Below are positions 18,908 to 30,238 of a DNA stretch of 64,000 nt, in pieces; the first letter of the stretch is position 1; each line of letters starts with the position of its first letter. The stretch spans positions 1,054,001 through 1,118,000 of the forward strand of contig CAJZBQ010000036.1 in NCBI GenBank assembly GCA_914767885.1, given 5' to 3'. The translations under genes and the position numbers were made by a program. The notes below the pieces were generated by a model. It was given only the letters and a program-made list of their open reading frames with translations, was not told the origin of the DNA and ran no database searches. The stretch is from Blepharisma stoltei (taxonomy: Eukaryota; Ciliophora; Heterotrichea; Heterotrichida; Blepharismidae).

Positions 18908-20989
18908 ATGGGAATTTGCTTTAGCAAGCCGAAAGTTACAGATCTTTCTCTAACCAGAGAAGTCAAAGAAGATGATTCTGAAAACAAACCTCGTGCAAGA
19001 CGGCAAAATGTTCGATTATCAGTTGTAGCAGCAGCCGGTCCTGAAAATAATATCGAAGAACTTCCTGAATCAGCAAAAACAGTCGCAGTAGAAAGCATCA
19101 AATCCAATATTGAAACCAGCCGTCCTAAAATTGAATTCAGAGTCAAAGTAGAAGGCGAACTGCCAAATGGCCACCAACAAGGCTTCGAAGACAAAAAACA
19201 AAAAATTGAAGGAATAAGTGACATTTCAGAAATCACTCCTTTAGGCATCGGTTTTGCTTGCAAAAAAGGTTTAAAGCCAGACCAGTTCAACCAAGACGAT
19301 TTTTCAATAATAGTTGACCCTGATTTCAAATTTTTCGGTGTTTTTGACGGTCATGGCTCATATGGTCACCGTATATCAAATTACGTCCATTCACAGCTTC
19401 CTGAGCTAATCATATCTCACCCTTCATTTTCCATAAATCCTCAGGAAGCTATCAGTGATAGCTTCCAAAAAGTAAACCAGTGCTTATTCAGCCAATGCTT
19501 ACGACTTGAAAGCAATTTTGATTGCAAATTTTCAGGCACTACTGCAACTACAGCATTTATAATGAATAACCATTTGATAATAAGCCATGTTGGAGACTCC
19601 AGAGCTGTTTTAGGGGTCAAAAAAGATAATATTTGTGAAGCCAGAAGAATTACAACTGACCATAAAGCAAATGTCCCGAGTGAAATGGAGCGAATTATAT
19701 CAAATGACGGAGTAGTCAAAAAGCTTCCTGATGATTTTCCATATAGGATTTTTGTAAAAGGTAAAGAATACCCTGGATTATCTACAAGTAGGGCTATAGG
19801 AGATTCTGTTGCACAAACTGTCGGCGTTATACCAATTCCAGAAATCCACGATTTAGAGATTACTGAGGATTTTGAGTTTCTTCTAATGTGCAGGAGAATT
19901 ATTAAAATGGCGTGATCTGACGTGGACTCCTGGTGACTTGTGAGTTGATCCAGGCCCAGGAAAGGCGAGCCACGTGGCGATAGTTCTCCGGGGTGGGTTT
20001 TTGACTTGGGGCTGACCCTTGTCTTTTTTCCTTACCTGCAAGACGACCCTACTGGCGCAAAATCCCGATACCACTCCATGGGAGCATTATTGAACCTGTG
20101 ATATGGTTCTGACAGGCCATGGAGAAGGCAGAAGGCGTTTCCCCTATACTCTGAGCCTTGTCAGAGGTTGAAGGAGTTTTCTGCTGAGATTCGGAGACCC
20201 TGACCGGGTGGGGTGGCTTCCCCGAAGACCTTCGACGTCACCATTTTTTGGTGACGTCAGAAGGGAAAAAGGTGGTGTGAGGATAGCGCTTAGCGTCACT
20301 GCGAGCTATCCGGTGGACGGCGAGGGGCTGAAATAAACCCCTGCGACCCGCTATAACTTTATTCTAAGCTAATCTAATGTGCAGTGATGGGGTGTGGGAG
20401 TTTCTTTCAGACCAAGAAGCTATTAATATTGTTAAAAAGTACGAAAAAAATACCCAGCTTGCCGCTATGAAATTAGCAAGCTCTGCTTGGTCGAAGTGGA
20501 TTGAGCACGAAGAATCAGTCGTCGATGATATATAGCCCATGCCCTATATAGATTTCTTTATTGAGCAAGATATAATAGAGAGCTAAAAGACCAAGGCAGA
20601 TTCTACAAAGGGAAGAATTAGATCTCTATGCCAGAGAGGATTAAAAAAGTGACATACTAAAAAATGCTTGACAAGTATGAGTAAAGTTGGTAAGCAAGCA
20701 CACCAATTTTATAATCCTTTATTATTAAATTATTTTAAATTAAAGATACTTTACTCTCTCTAAAAGGATATCTTTAATTTAAAATTAATTTAATAATAAA
20801 GCTATTTTAAAATTAGCCTCTTGTCAACTTTGTACGCACTTGTCAACTATTTTTAGCATGTTACTTTTTCCCCTTCCTGGCATATAGATCTAGCTCACCC
20901 CCTCGATATAGTCCGTCTATTGCATTTTGCTTGATAAAGAAATCTATATAGGAGTATTTGCTATAACAGTGATTGTAGTTCATTTATAG
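18908..20989 (+). CDS. PP2C-family phosphatase, probably N-myristoylated
   Basis: 385 residues after removing two inserts. MGICFSK is a good N-myristoylation/acylation signal, suggesting membrane attachment. Motifs: F-D-G-H-G-S, H-V-G-D-S-R-A-V-L, S-R-A-I-G-D-S, then F-L-L-M-C and S-D-G-V-W-E-F-L, which are separated by the 479-bp insertion at 19894-20372, and finally D-D-I-T-V-I-V-V-H-L, split by the palindromic IES at 20533-20965. All metal-binding Asp are restored only after both excisions. It ends 90 bp from the convergent HEATR6-like gene. Confidence 0.9.
19894..20372 (+). mobile_element. Retro-like insertion with 12-bp target-site duplication inside PP2C
   Basis: tctaatgtgcag is duplicated at 19882-19893 and 20373-20384, framing 479 bp that is visibly GC-rich against its surroundings. 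Removing insert plus one copy joins F-L-L-M-C to S-D-G-V-W-E-F, the invariant PP2C motif. The plus-strand end ...tattctaagctaatc resembles the tails of the 11798 and 58075 insertions. No coding capacity is seen. The duplicated target contains a TA, so removal as an ordinary TA-IES would also work. Confidence 0.75.
20533..20965. mobile_element. 433-bp palindromic TA-bounded IES in PP2C
   Basis: The arms are inverted copies over about 180 bp each, with outer ends TATAGCCCATGCCCTATATA and, on the other strand, TATAGCAAATACTCCTATATA. Excision between the TAs at 20531 and 20964 yields the conserved last strand D-D-I-T-V-I-V-V and the stop codon. The arms carry many mismatches, so it is an old or diverging element. 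Confidence 0.88.
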
Positions 20990-21078
20990 ATATATTACAA
21001 TTATACCATTTGTAGATAAAAAATGTTTATAAGTCAAATTTTATAAAGCATGTTATTAATTAACAAGAGAATTATTCT

Positions 21079-24000
21079 CTATTGCTCACTAATGATTGAA
21101 TCAGTTGTGAACACATCTTCCAAATAATCATTCATATACATGAATTTATTCATTTCCTCCAGTAACCCGAATGAAATGTGAATTTCTTCCACATCATGAA
21201 TCCAGTCCACGATCACTTGTATGCAACCTTTTGCAGCGTTAATTCCGTACTCCTTTTGTACCGCACTTGGCTCGTTTTGGTCTTTAATGAGATCTACTAC
21301 AAAGCTATAAAACCACTCATAGATGCTTATTTCCCTGCTTGAGCCAGCGAGACTATTGAAAATCTCCTATTTTTTAAGATTCATAGTAAGCAAATATTTT
21401 TTTGATAAAGTATTTTATAATTATTACAGTGAAATCAAATACTAATTCTATTTATTTTTAAATAGCATGCATTTTAAGATAAAATTCTTTTAAAAAACTA
21501 GAGAGAAAATAATTCACACAGTGGGGAAAGCTAGTAAGTTATCAGTGAGTGAACTAATAAATTCAGAAGTAAGGCTTGCAGAGGAATTAATTATACAATT
21601 TTATAATTATTTAAAATTTCCCTACTCAATTTTATTCTGTTACCTATAAGAAAATAGAATACCTTCTTAATTGCTGAAGTTTAAATTTCTATTAATAATC
21701 TTATATATATCAAAGACAATATTACTTCTTGCCTGAAGCATCTTTGATACTTTAATACATTGAACTCAGTCAATAACAGCTTTTTATCAGTCTCTAAAGA
21801 AGAAATAAGTCCAGAAATGATAGTCCCGCTATATGAGTTGAGTTCTATATCATAATCTCTCAAAAGCTGACAAGCATTTATTCTTGTCCTATAGTTATGA
21901 TGGTTTCGGATTGTTTCCAAAAATATTGGAATTAATTGGGAAGAAAACCGGGAATGAGGCATACTTGGGTTTGCAAAAAATTTGAATAAAGCATTGCAAG
22001 CATCCCATCCTACCTTCGCGTTTTTGTGCGGAAGTCCACTGATACAGATTTCAAGCAGCTGTGGGGTATAAGTTTTGATTTCTTTATAAGAAAAAGTTTC
22101 GAAAAGGTTTCCAGCTGAAATTATGGAGCTGGATACGATTTTTTCTTTTTTACTGTCTTTGCCTTCTTCAAGGGCTATCATTATTTCAGGGAGTTTTTTA
22201 AATGACTCTTCGTTCATGCATAGGAAGGAAAGTGCTAGGGAACTGTTTATGACAACATTTTGGTTAGTGGATTGTCTAAGAGATAGAACAAAATCAAGGA
22301 TTAAGTTGAAGCTGCCGCTTGGGATCGCTTGATCTTTGGCAAGGGACCCAATAAGCTTCAGAGCTGAGCATCTTAATGCTGGCAAAGGAGATGGGGAATT
22401 GTTGAGGTTTTTGATAAAATTAGAAAATTGCTGGAACTGCTGAGGAGTTATTTTATTCTTATTAATAATAACATAATAATAAAATGGCTTTGGATGAAGT
22501 TAATTCACTGTGAATTCCTTTTCCCTCAACCAACTTTTATTGTAGGATTAAGTTTTTACACGTGGAATTCTGCAAAGAGGAGAAAATGGTGAGGAGATTT
22601 TTATATTTCATCCTCCTTATGTATCACATTTTACCTCTTTTACCCTGCTGATATAAAGGCAAGACGCTTAGGCCGAATAGGGCACTGGAGAAAGTCGGAT
22701 AGAGCGAGTCAGCGGGATAAGCAGCTAGTGTTTCCCGCACTTCTGGGTTCAAAAATGGGATCACGGGGACTAGGAAGAACGAGTGGACTTCGAGGCCGAC
22801 ACGAGTTCTAAAGTAGACAATAAAATGGAGAAAAAGGCGTTTTACACACACTGAGCAACTAGTGGCACAACTAGAAGTTATTTAAATTAAGCTAATTTAT
22901 TGATTAATAATAATAAACAGCATAATAAATTATCTCTGTAATAGACAAAACAAATTATTGTATTTTTTTAATTTACTTTATAAATGTATATTGAATGATG
23001 GCAAAACTGATAAGGTATTTAAGCCTGAAATAAGCTTATTTGTTTCATCATATCTGATAAGGATAAAAACTTTTTCAATTAAATAGTCAATCATGGGACA
23101 TTTTTGGTCAGCTTTGATATACTCTTCCAGTACCTCAAAAGCAGAAGACTGAACTCTAGTATCTTCATGTGCAATAGCTTTCGATAGCTTGTCTTTCAGC
23201 CAATCTGTCATTTTATTCAAAACCTCTGGATATGATCTGGCAATTTTGCTTACTAATTGCAATCTCTCAGCAATAAAATTGCCACTATTTAAAATTCCTT
23301 GGGTAAATTCTAACGTTAGAAATCCTCTTAAATCTTCATTAGTTTCTTTAAATGCTGATGTCAAGGCTGAAATTACCCCTATTTTGACGTTATTTTCTTT
23401 GCTCTTGGCATGACAAATAATTGATTTAATAAGTGGTTTTGCAAGTCCTTGGTCAAAGCTTGCATAATTCGTTGCAAAAAGAAGGGCGCTTGCAACTCTA
23501 ACTTAGTTCTTGATTAGTGAACAAAAATCTTGCTCCTTGGCCAAGGGGTTCAAATTTGAACTATTTTAAAACAAAAAATCTACATTAATTATAAAATTTA
23601 TACTTTAAAAAGTTCGCAGTATAAAATTTTATATAATTTGCTTGAGATTTTATTTATTAAAATTATTATTTATATTAAATATAGCTTTCACCTAAATTTT
23701 TATATTACATATTTTTTTAGCCAAATGGTTGATTTTTCTAATTGTTTAGTCGCTAACCATAGAGTGAGTAAGTAAAGCACTTATCAGCTCAGGGTTTTGT
23801 TCATCATCTAATAGCCTGGTTAAAGCATCATGTAAATTCACTACAGCATATTTCATGCACTGAGTTAGTGAAACATAACTATAATTACACTCCTCGAAAT
23901 TTACTTTGGAAAGAGCAGAATTTTCAATCATGACTGATAAGGTGGTGGCAGCTGCAATTTTTACTTTTTCTGATTTTTCATTGAAAAGTATATATGTCAA

Positions 24001-24765
24001 GGATTGATTATAGAAATTTCTAATGAATAATATTTTTATGTCATATTTTTTTATAATAAATAAAAAAACAGCTTTTAAGGTCTATTAAAAGGGATCTTGG
24101 ATATAAAATGGTGAATTTTCAGGTCTATGAGAAGTTGGGATAAGCCAAGACCAGAAGGAGAACAGAAATTGTGAATGCTTCTTGAACAAGTTCTGAAGGC
24201 ACAGAAGAGCACAAGTTTTGATTTTACTGTAGTAAAATTCTTCAGAATTATAATTGTCATCACTTGAGCAATCAGATGATGCAGGAGACGATAAATCGTT
24301 CTGATAATTCCAATTAGGATTATTAGCTGCGCCTAAAAACACTACTTTTTCTAGCGCTAAGTACATAGAAAGTACTTTATTTGGCTCTTCAGGTGGCAAA
24401 TGAGGCAATGCGTATTGGAGACCTCTCATGACATTATAATAAAGCTTCAGCTCATGAATCGAATTAATCTTTTTGGCTATGCTTAGGTTTAAAAGAAACT
24501 GTACAAGAATTGGCTTCATAGGGACTGCACAATATTCAGATTTCATAAGCAAGTTTGCTATGCAGTTTAAAGCAAGTCTGCAAATTTGTTCACCGTACTT
24601 TAGAGAACAATATTGCTGGATTGAGTCAAGAACTGTTTTCTCAATCTTTTGGCTTGGGATACTTATTGAATAGCAAATTGTCCCAAGAGTTGTTAGAAGT
24701 CCTGAAGTTCTGTGTGACCCGTGTTTGAGTTCTTTTGAAATTGATAGAATGTTTGTACTGCTCAT
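21079..24765 (-). CDS. HEATR6-like HEAT/ARM-repeat protein, interrupted by four IESs
   Basis: 819 residues once four IESs are removed. The N-terminal part has G-L-L-T-T-L-G-T-I-C and a Ser/Asp-rich loop (S-S-P-A-S-S-D-C-S-S-D-D), followed by K-I-K-T-C-A-L-L-C-L-Q-N-L-F-K-K and F-W-S-W-L-I-P. This arrangement matches the DUF4042 region of HEATR6. The rest is alpha-helical repeats, such as M-P-A-L-R-C-S-A-L-K-L-I-G-S-L-A-K. Each junction restores a helix. The final about 105 residues (from S-L-A-G-S-S-R-E-I to I-I-S-E-Q) lie beyond the 21356-21705 IES. HEAT repeats are protein-binding scaffolds; the cellular role is unknown. Confidence 0.75.
21356..21705. mobile_element. 350-bp TA-bounded IES in HEATR6-like gene
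   Basis: TA at 21354-21355 and 21704-21705. AT-rich with stops in every frame. Excision joins I-L-S-L-I-Y to S-L-A-G-S-S-R-E-I-S-I-Y, adding a plainly coding C-terminal exon. Confidence 0.75.
22451..22982. mobile_element. 532-bp IES with GC-rich core in HEATR6-like gene
   Basis: TA at 22449-22450 and 22981-22982. Excision joins F-N-I-H-L to T-P-Q-Q-F-Q-Q-F in frame. The outer parts are AT-rich; the core (about 22550-22850) is distinctly GC-richer, so a second element may be nested inside. I could not identify duplications for the inner one. Confidence 0.75.
23502..23768. mobile_element. Worn MITE-like IES, TAA duplication, in HEATR6-like gene
   Basis: 267 bp between TAA at 23499-23501 and 23769-23771. 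The right part read in reverse, CTCACTCTATGG..AGCGACTAAACAATTAGAAAAATC, matches the GTGAGCGAACAAAACCATTAGAAAAATC end of the family with several changes. Excision joins I-S-A-L-L to R-V-A-S-A-L-L-F in frame. Confidence 0.82.
24013..24087. mobile_element. 75-bp TA-bounded IES in HEATR6-like gene
   Basis: TA at 24011-24012 and 24086-24087. Excision joins I-Q-D-P-F-Y-N-Q-S to L-T-Y-I-L-F-N-E-K-S-E in frame. No long repeats. Confidence 0.78.
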
Positions 24766-26468
24766 CGGTTTATATTATCAGAAATAAACCTTTTTTGCAT
24801 TTTTTGTAATTTTAATTATTTTTTTTATATGGATAAATTCCATTTTTTTGCCTAGTGCATTTAATATGATAGAGAATATTTAATATTAAATCAAATTGTC
24901 ATGGACTAAATATGGACCCATTGTGGGAACTATTTTCAATTTACTTGTGCGTTTTCTGGTCAGTTGACCGAAACAAAAATGAGTAACGCCGTTTTTACAA
25001 TATAGAATTAGTTGGACAATTAGTTTTATATAAGTTTAAAGAATCTTGTGAAAAATAAAATTCTGATAAGAAGATGAAGCGGAGATTCTGTATATAAACA
25101 ATGGTGTAACTTCAATTTTAAAAATTCTTAAATTTGCTAACTCCCCCCCTCCGTGAGCTAACAAAACCATTAGAAAAATCCCTATTTTTTGACCAAAAAC
25201 CACTCTCCGTGAGTGATACAAAATTTTTTATGAAAAAATTTGATATATCAGTGATAATTAGTAATGAAATCTCTTGCTAATTCTGGTTAATTTTAAACAG
25301 ATTGCATTTTAAAGCAGAAATTTTACAAATAAGAATTTTTTTAAATTTTGCGACAAAAGAAATTTTACTTTGAATTTATATATAATTTTTTAACAAAAAT
25401 TAACCCCCCTCCGTGAGCGAACAAAATTTTTTTGTTCGCTCACGAAGGGGGGGAGTAAACAAAATCAGTTTTAAATTATCAGAGCATATTTTCATTTAAA
25501 ATTACAGCTATTACTAATAGGCTAATTCAAAAAAATCTCAACTTTGGTAAATTTCCAAAAAATTTTATTTAATAACAATATCTTGATAACAGTTGTTATT
25601 TGATAAATCACATCTTAAATTTATTTAATAACTTTATTCATAATGTACAGAAGAAATATAATTGATTTCCTTGTTATTATACGAAAAATAGTAAACATAT
25701 TTTAAATAGTTTGACATAAAATAGATAATGAAATTCCTATTTATAGTAATATTAAAAATTAAAAAAAAGATTATAAATACTTTATTTGCATGGTAAAATA
25801 AGAAAAGGAAGCTATTTCGTAATGCTCATAATTTAAGTGGAGAGTTCGTAATCTCATAAACCATTTTTTATATTATTGTATAAAAATTAATAATTCATGG
25901 GATAGTAGTAACAAATTGCGTACAAACGATAGCTCAAATATAGCAAAAATTTACATCTATAATGTAATTAGAGATGAATAAGGAAAAATTTTATACCAAA
26001 AGTATCAATGAATCTACCAGAACTATATATAAGAAGAATAAGAAAAAGAGATATCATAGATGCAGACAAGTCAAGTGTGAAATACTTATGAGTTGTGATA
26101 TCGTTTGAAGTATATGAAGCAGAAAGGTGTCTTTCTAATTATAACCAATCTCAATATATATGATTGTTTCTAAAAATATACTATTTTAAATGTGTACTTT
26201 GAGCTTTCTTAAATTACTAAGAAGAAAAATAAATCCATGAATATTCTGAATCAGCGAAAAGTTTTTCAAAACTTTAAATGTTTTAAACAATTCAAATTGC
26301 CTTTTGACACTTTAAAAAAAGAAAAACACATTTTTACAATTAAAAGCTTTGAGACTTAACTCATCATTTATCGCTTAAGCTAAATATATAAAAATTTAAT
26401 TTAGGCATAGTAAATAGCATATTATCTTATAATTATCAAAATATACCAATTAGAGACTTGGAAAATTA
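24766..26468. other. 1.7-kb intergenic stretch with one MITE
   Basis: AT-rich, holding the MITE at 25141-25455. A 69-codon frame at 26007-26216 (starting MNLPELYIRRIRKRD, three TGA codons as Trp) is open, but I cannot tell it from chance in DNA of this composition. Nothing else recognised. Confidence 0.45.
25141..25455. mobile_element. MITE-like IES, GTGAGCGAACAAAA family, TAA duplication, intergenic
   Basis: 315 bp between TAA at 25138-25140 and 25456-25458. Left end CTCCCCCCCTCCGTGAGC with a second terminal-repeat copy about 55 bp in; right end a hairpin of CCTCCGTGAGCGAACAAAA and its complement, closing with GGGGGGGAG. Well preserved. Confidence 0.85.
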
Positions 26469-27412
26469 TTAACATTCAAGCTTTTTCTTCATTTCATTCA
26501 TTAATGCTCGAATGTTTCGATGATGAGAGTTCACAAAATTGAAATCACTAGCATAGACAAGAGCTTCTTTAATCTCATCAGCTTGTCCATGCAATTTCAG
26601 ATCTTCTCAAATGCCTTTCTTTCTTGGTATTCTTTTCACTGAGCTTTTTTTCCTCTCTACAGCAGACTCTCTTTGTAGATTTGGAAAAATAAGTTTCCTT
26701 GGTAATGATTTTTTTCTACTAAGAATGCTATCATTATTTGATGACTCTAAATCAGAAATTGACTTGCTGTGTTTTCCGTTGCCATTTAAAATATCCAAAA
26801 GAGATTTAGAGGAAAATGAAGGCTTAATTCAGCTTTGAGGTTTATAATAGCTCCCAACAGCAGGGTTTGATGATCTTCTTGCTCTTGAAAGGAGAAGTTT
26901 TTTAGTTGTTTTTGGAGTAATAATAATTTTTTCATGAAGAGGAGTCAAAATTGGCTTTTTTGTTTTAGAAGATGGGGACTTAGAAGAGATTAGTCTCCCC
27001 ATCCCATCTCTTTCATTGAGAAATGGGATAAAGTAATCATCTTGTATAAATACTGATTCATCAGGCAATTGATAAGGAATTGTTGATTTAATTTCATCAA
27101 CCAGAGATTTATTCAAATTTATCAGAGAAGTGTTGGTTGAGTTCTTTCTTAATAGCTTGAAAGTATATAGGAAATTGCCGATGATGGCGCTCAATTTGCC
27201 ATCATCGGGCAACGTGTTTTAAGGGTCCACACAGGAAATGGGTTCCACGTGTGGAGCCCTTTTTGACACGTGGAGAATCCTCACTTTCACAAGTCAAAAA
27301 GGGCTCCACACGTGGAACCCATTTCCAGTGTTGACCCTTAAAACACGTTGCCCGATGATGGCACATTGAGCGCCATCATCGGGCAACTTGCATATCTGTC
27401 ATTATTTGACAT
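26469..27412 (-). CDS. Basic protein of unknown function with one palindromic IES
   Basis: 238 residues. The start MSNNDR lies beyond the IES at 27166-27392; excision joins it to Y-T-F-K-L-L-R-K-N-S. The middle is Lys/Arg/Ser-rich and likely disordered (S-S-K-S-P-S-S-K-T-K-K-P, K-R-I-P-R-K-K-G-I). The C-terminus, H-G-Q-A-D-E-I-K-E-A-L-V-Y-A-S-D-F, is helical and more conserved-looking. Two TGA codons are read as Trp. No known domain. It is divergent from the ankyrin gene starting at 27512, only 99 bp away. Confidence 0.6.
27166..27392. mobile_element. 227-bp palindromic TA-bounded IES at the start of a gene
   Basis: Long inverted arms containing CATCATCGGGCAACGTGTTTT and TCCACACGTGGAACCCATTTCC; GC content well above the neighbourhood. 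Outer ends read TATAGGAAATTGCC and, on the other strand, TATGCAAGTTGCCC. TA-to-TA excision puts ATG TCA AAT AAT in frame with the downstream coding sequence. Unexcised, an ATG inside the element opens the same downstream frame with different first residues. Confidence 0.85.
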
Positions 27413-27511
27413 TTTTAACAGAGAATTGTAATATATTCAATAGTTATTATATTTTATTTTATTAATTTATCTTTAATAACGAATTTCTCGTCAAAATGCC
27501 AGTTAAATATA

Positions 27512-29138
27512 ATGTCAATAGGACTTAAAACCGAAATTTTGGGAAATAAACAAGAAAATATTGAGAGGGCTAATACCAGCTTGAAATCAAAAAATATTAA
27601 CTACAAAAATTCTTATGGACATACTCCGCTTGCACTAGCAGTGAAAGAGGGACATTTAGAAACTGTCTGAGAATTAATTAATCAAGGCGCCGATATAAAT
27701 GCAACTAATGATGTAAACTTTAGTTCAGTAGGTAGGGCAAAGTATTCTATTTCTTGCTTGTTGGCATAATCGGGAGAATCTTGCAAAATTGCTTATAGAT
27801 AAAAATGCTAAAATTGATTTAGCAGACAATAGAGGTTGAACGCCTTTGACAATTAGTGTTTATCATAACTACACTAATATTATCGAAATTTTATTGAATG
27901 CTGGCTGCAATGTTGAATATAAGGATTGTGTAAAAATTATATAGTTTGGAAAAACGCCTGCTGAAAGAGCAAAAAATATTGATACAGTTATTCTATTGCA
28001 AAAGGCAGCGGAATCAAGAAAAAATAAACGGTGAAATTTAGCCTCTTCAGCAAAAAATCCTACAGAAAATTTATCAACAAGCCTTGATTCAAAATATAAA
28101 GAAATTCTGGCTGGAATTCCTATTAAATCAAGCCATAGCCGGCATATTAGTGAAGCCTTGATATCTATACAATCAGAGCCTTCTTTTAAATCTTTTTCAC
28201 GAAACACAACCCCAAATAGGCTGAAAACAAATTTAAGCACAATTTCTGAATCTGTTAAGCCTGATTTTAGAAGAAAAATAAAAGAAGGAATGGAAAATTA
28301 CATAAATAGCTCTGCCCGTAAATTTGAAGAAAAATTTAAAAATGATTGATTTAAAAAAATGGGACAGACTTTGAATGAGCATCTAAAAAATACCAAAATA
28401 TCTTTAGAAAAAGAAGCTGAAAATCTTTTGAATAAAATATGAAAAGATACATCCATTAAATCAAAAGAAATTATACCAAAATTAAACTCTCAAAAGAAAA
28501 ATGAGCCTCATTGCAGAAATAAAATAAAAAAAATTAGATCATATAGTGAAGGAAATATTAAAATTGAAAATTCAGTTTATATACAAACAGAATCAATAAA
28601 TGATGTTGCAAGCCAAATACTTAGACATGCTGAGCGTCAGTATATGAAAATTCAAGAGAAAGCCAAAAAAGCAAGCCTTTCAAAAATAGCAAAAGAAATA
28701 AACACTAAAGTTTCAGAAAGCAAGCATATCATAATTTTGAATTTTCAAGATACTTTAACTAATGTAGAAGCAAGTCTGAAAAGCCATATAGAGAATACCT
28801 TGAATAACAAGTTAGAGGAAATTTCTTATCAAAATTTTTCATTTTCTAATCGATACATTGAGCCTGTACCAAAGAAAGATGAAGATTATTCATTTATTGA
28901 TGATATTATTAAAGACAATCCAATGGAAAATGATATATTTCAAAAGAAAATTGCTGGTTCTGGTGAGCGAAATGACTTAAGCCAAGATAGTGCCTTTGAT
29001 TATATTGAAAGCATAACTAAAAATTATGAGCAATATAGAAGTCCTCAGGCAATACCCTCTAAAAGCAATCTTAAACCCAGAAAAGTTGATAACTTAGCTA
29101 AGGAGCAATCATATCTTAGAGAAATGAATCTAAAATAG
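27512..29138 (+). CDS. Ankyrin-repeat protein with long Lys/Glu-rich C-terminus
   Basis: 530 residues after two introns. Residues about 30-150 are three to four ankyrin repeats: Y-G-H-T-P-L-A-L-A-V-K-E-G-H-L, G-Q-S-I-L-F-L-A-C-W-H-N, R-G-W-T-P-L-T-I-S-V-Y-H-N. The remaining about 360 residues are polar, Lys/Glu/Ser-rich, with possible coiled coil. Five TGA codons are read as Trp, including the G-W-T-P-L position where Trp is typical. The first intron appears to be 19 nt rather than 15-16. Ankyrin repeats bind proteins; no catalytic domain is present. Confidence 0.75.
27713..27731 (+). other. Probable 19-nt intron
   Basis: gtaaactttagttcagtag. Only this length joins N-D to V-G-Q-S-I-L-F-L-A in frame; ending at the earlier AG (16 nt) leaves an immediate TAG. 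Confidence 0.55.
27930..27944 (+). other. 15-nt intron
   Basis: gtaaaaattatatag; removal joins Y-K-D-C to F-G-K-T-P-A-E-R-A. Confidence 0.75.
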
Positions 29139-29548
29139 GTTAGTCAGCAAATGCAGCATGATCCTTAAAGCATATATAATCAAGAAGAGCAACTTAAGAT
29201 TAATTAGCATATTATATAGGCATATTTTAAATATCAAAAGTCTTTAACTTATCATCATTTTATTTAAATTTGCTAATGCAAAATTTATATAATAAATGGA
29301 GTTTTTCTCAAGTTCACATAATGAAACCAATTGAAAACTACTAATTAATTAATCACTGTTTACGAAAATAAATCTTATCTTGCCTCTGTGAGCTGGTAAT
29401 GTTTTTCTTCATCCAAATATTTTCTGGCTATGCATATTTCAAAAATTTTTATGAAATTTAAATTTATAAAAAAATAATAAATAATTTTAGATTAGATATA
29501 AATAACATAAATAGCAGAGTTAGCAAAAACAAAATAATTCAATGCAAT
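29139..29548. other. AT-rich intergenic spacer
   Basis: No gene or element recognised between the ankyrin gene and the zinc protein. Confidence 0.5.
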
Positions 29549-30233
29549 ATGGAAAGTTGGATTAATAAAATTCTTCCTTCTTGCTGTGCAAGAGGCAGAG
29601 CAAACAAAATATCTGAGCCAGAATTAATTCGCTCTCAAACAGCTACAAATAATTTAACTCCAGTAGGCAAAGTAAGGAAAGAGGAATCAATTGATATTTT
29701 ATCACCAAAAATTTTCGAGAATAACTCTGAAAATAACCCAGAGAATGAAGAAAAAAAGGATATATGCATTATTTAAATGAATTTTGAACCTTGAAAAACC
29801 ATTTAAAGTATCATAAAATATAATTTAGCATAGAATAAATTACATTACTCTAGATGAAATTTCACCTATAGGGCCACCTATAAATGCTGAACCTTTATCA
29901 CATTTTGGTAAAGTTCAGATTGAAAATAAAAAGGACCAAAGAGAAGTCATTGACTCAGGCAGCCGAAATAGTACAAGATCTTCATTCAATTCCATGGATA
30001 AGGTCTATGTACTTTTAGACCAATTTCGATGCGCAAATTGCGCAAAAAAAGCAACAGGCTGATGCACTGGGTGCCCTTCAAAGAGGTTTTGCTCTGAATG
30101 CTTCACTTTGGAGCACCGAAATGAAGATTTAAATCATAAATTTTGTAAATACAAAACTGATAAGCCAAAAGCAATGCCAAGTTCGGTGCTTCATGCATTG
30201 GCTCTTTTATCAGTTAAAAAACCCAAAAGTTAG
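29549..30233 (+). CDS. Small protein with C-terminal B-box-like zinc motif
   Basis: 202 residues after removing a short IES. The N-terminus MESWINKILPSCCARG is followed by a polar linker. The C-terminal about 70 residues carry paired cysteines: R-C-A-N-C, W-C-T-G-C (Trp = TGA), F-C-S-E-C, then H-R-N-E-D-L-N-H-K-F-C. Spacing resembles a B-box or other treble-clef zinc finger, so protein or ubiquitin-pathway binding is possible. Family not assigned with certainty. Confidence 0.6.
29772..29847. mobile_element. About 76-bp TA-bounded IES in zinc protein gene
   Basis: TA at 29770-29771 and 29846-29847 gives K-D-I-C-I-T-L-D-E-I-S-P in frame. Other nearby TA pairs also keep frame, so the boundaries may shift by a few bases. 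Confidence 0.55.
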
Positions 30234-30238
30234 TTTCT

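Noticed and set aside
24766-26468. Several 60-75 codon frames in the 1.7-kb spacer
   Set aside because: In DNA this AT-rich, with TGA read as sense, such frames arise often; none shows recognisable motifs.
27171-27386. The 27.2-kb palindrome as a transcription terminator or CRISPR-like repeat
   Set aside because: It is TA-bounded and removing it completes a gene start; no repeat-spacer array is present anywhere in the window.
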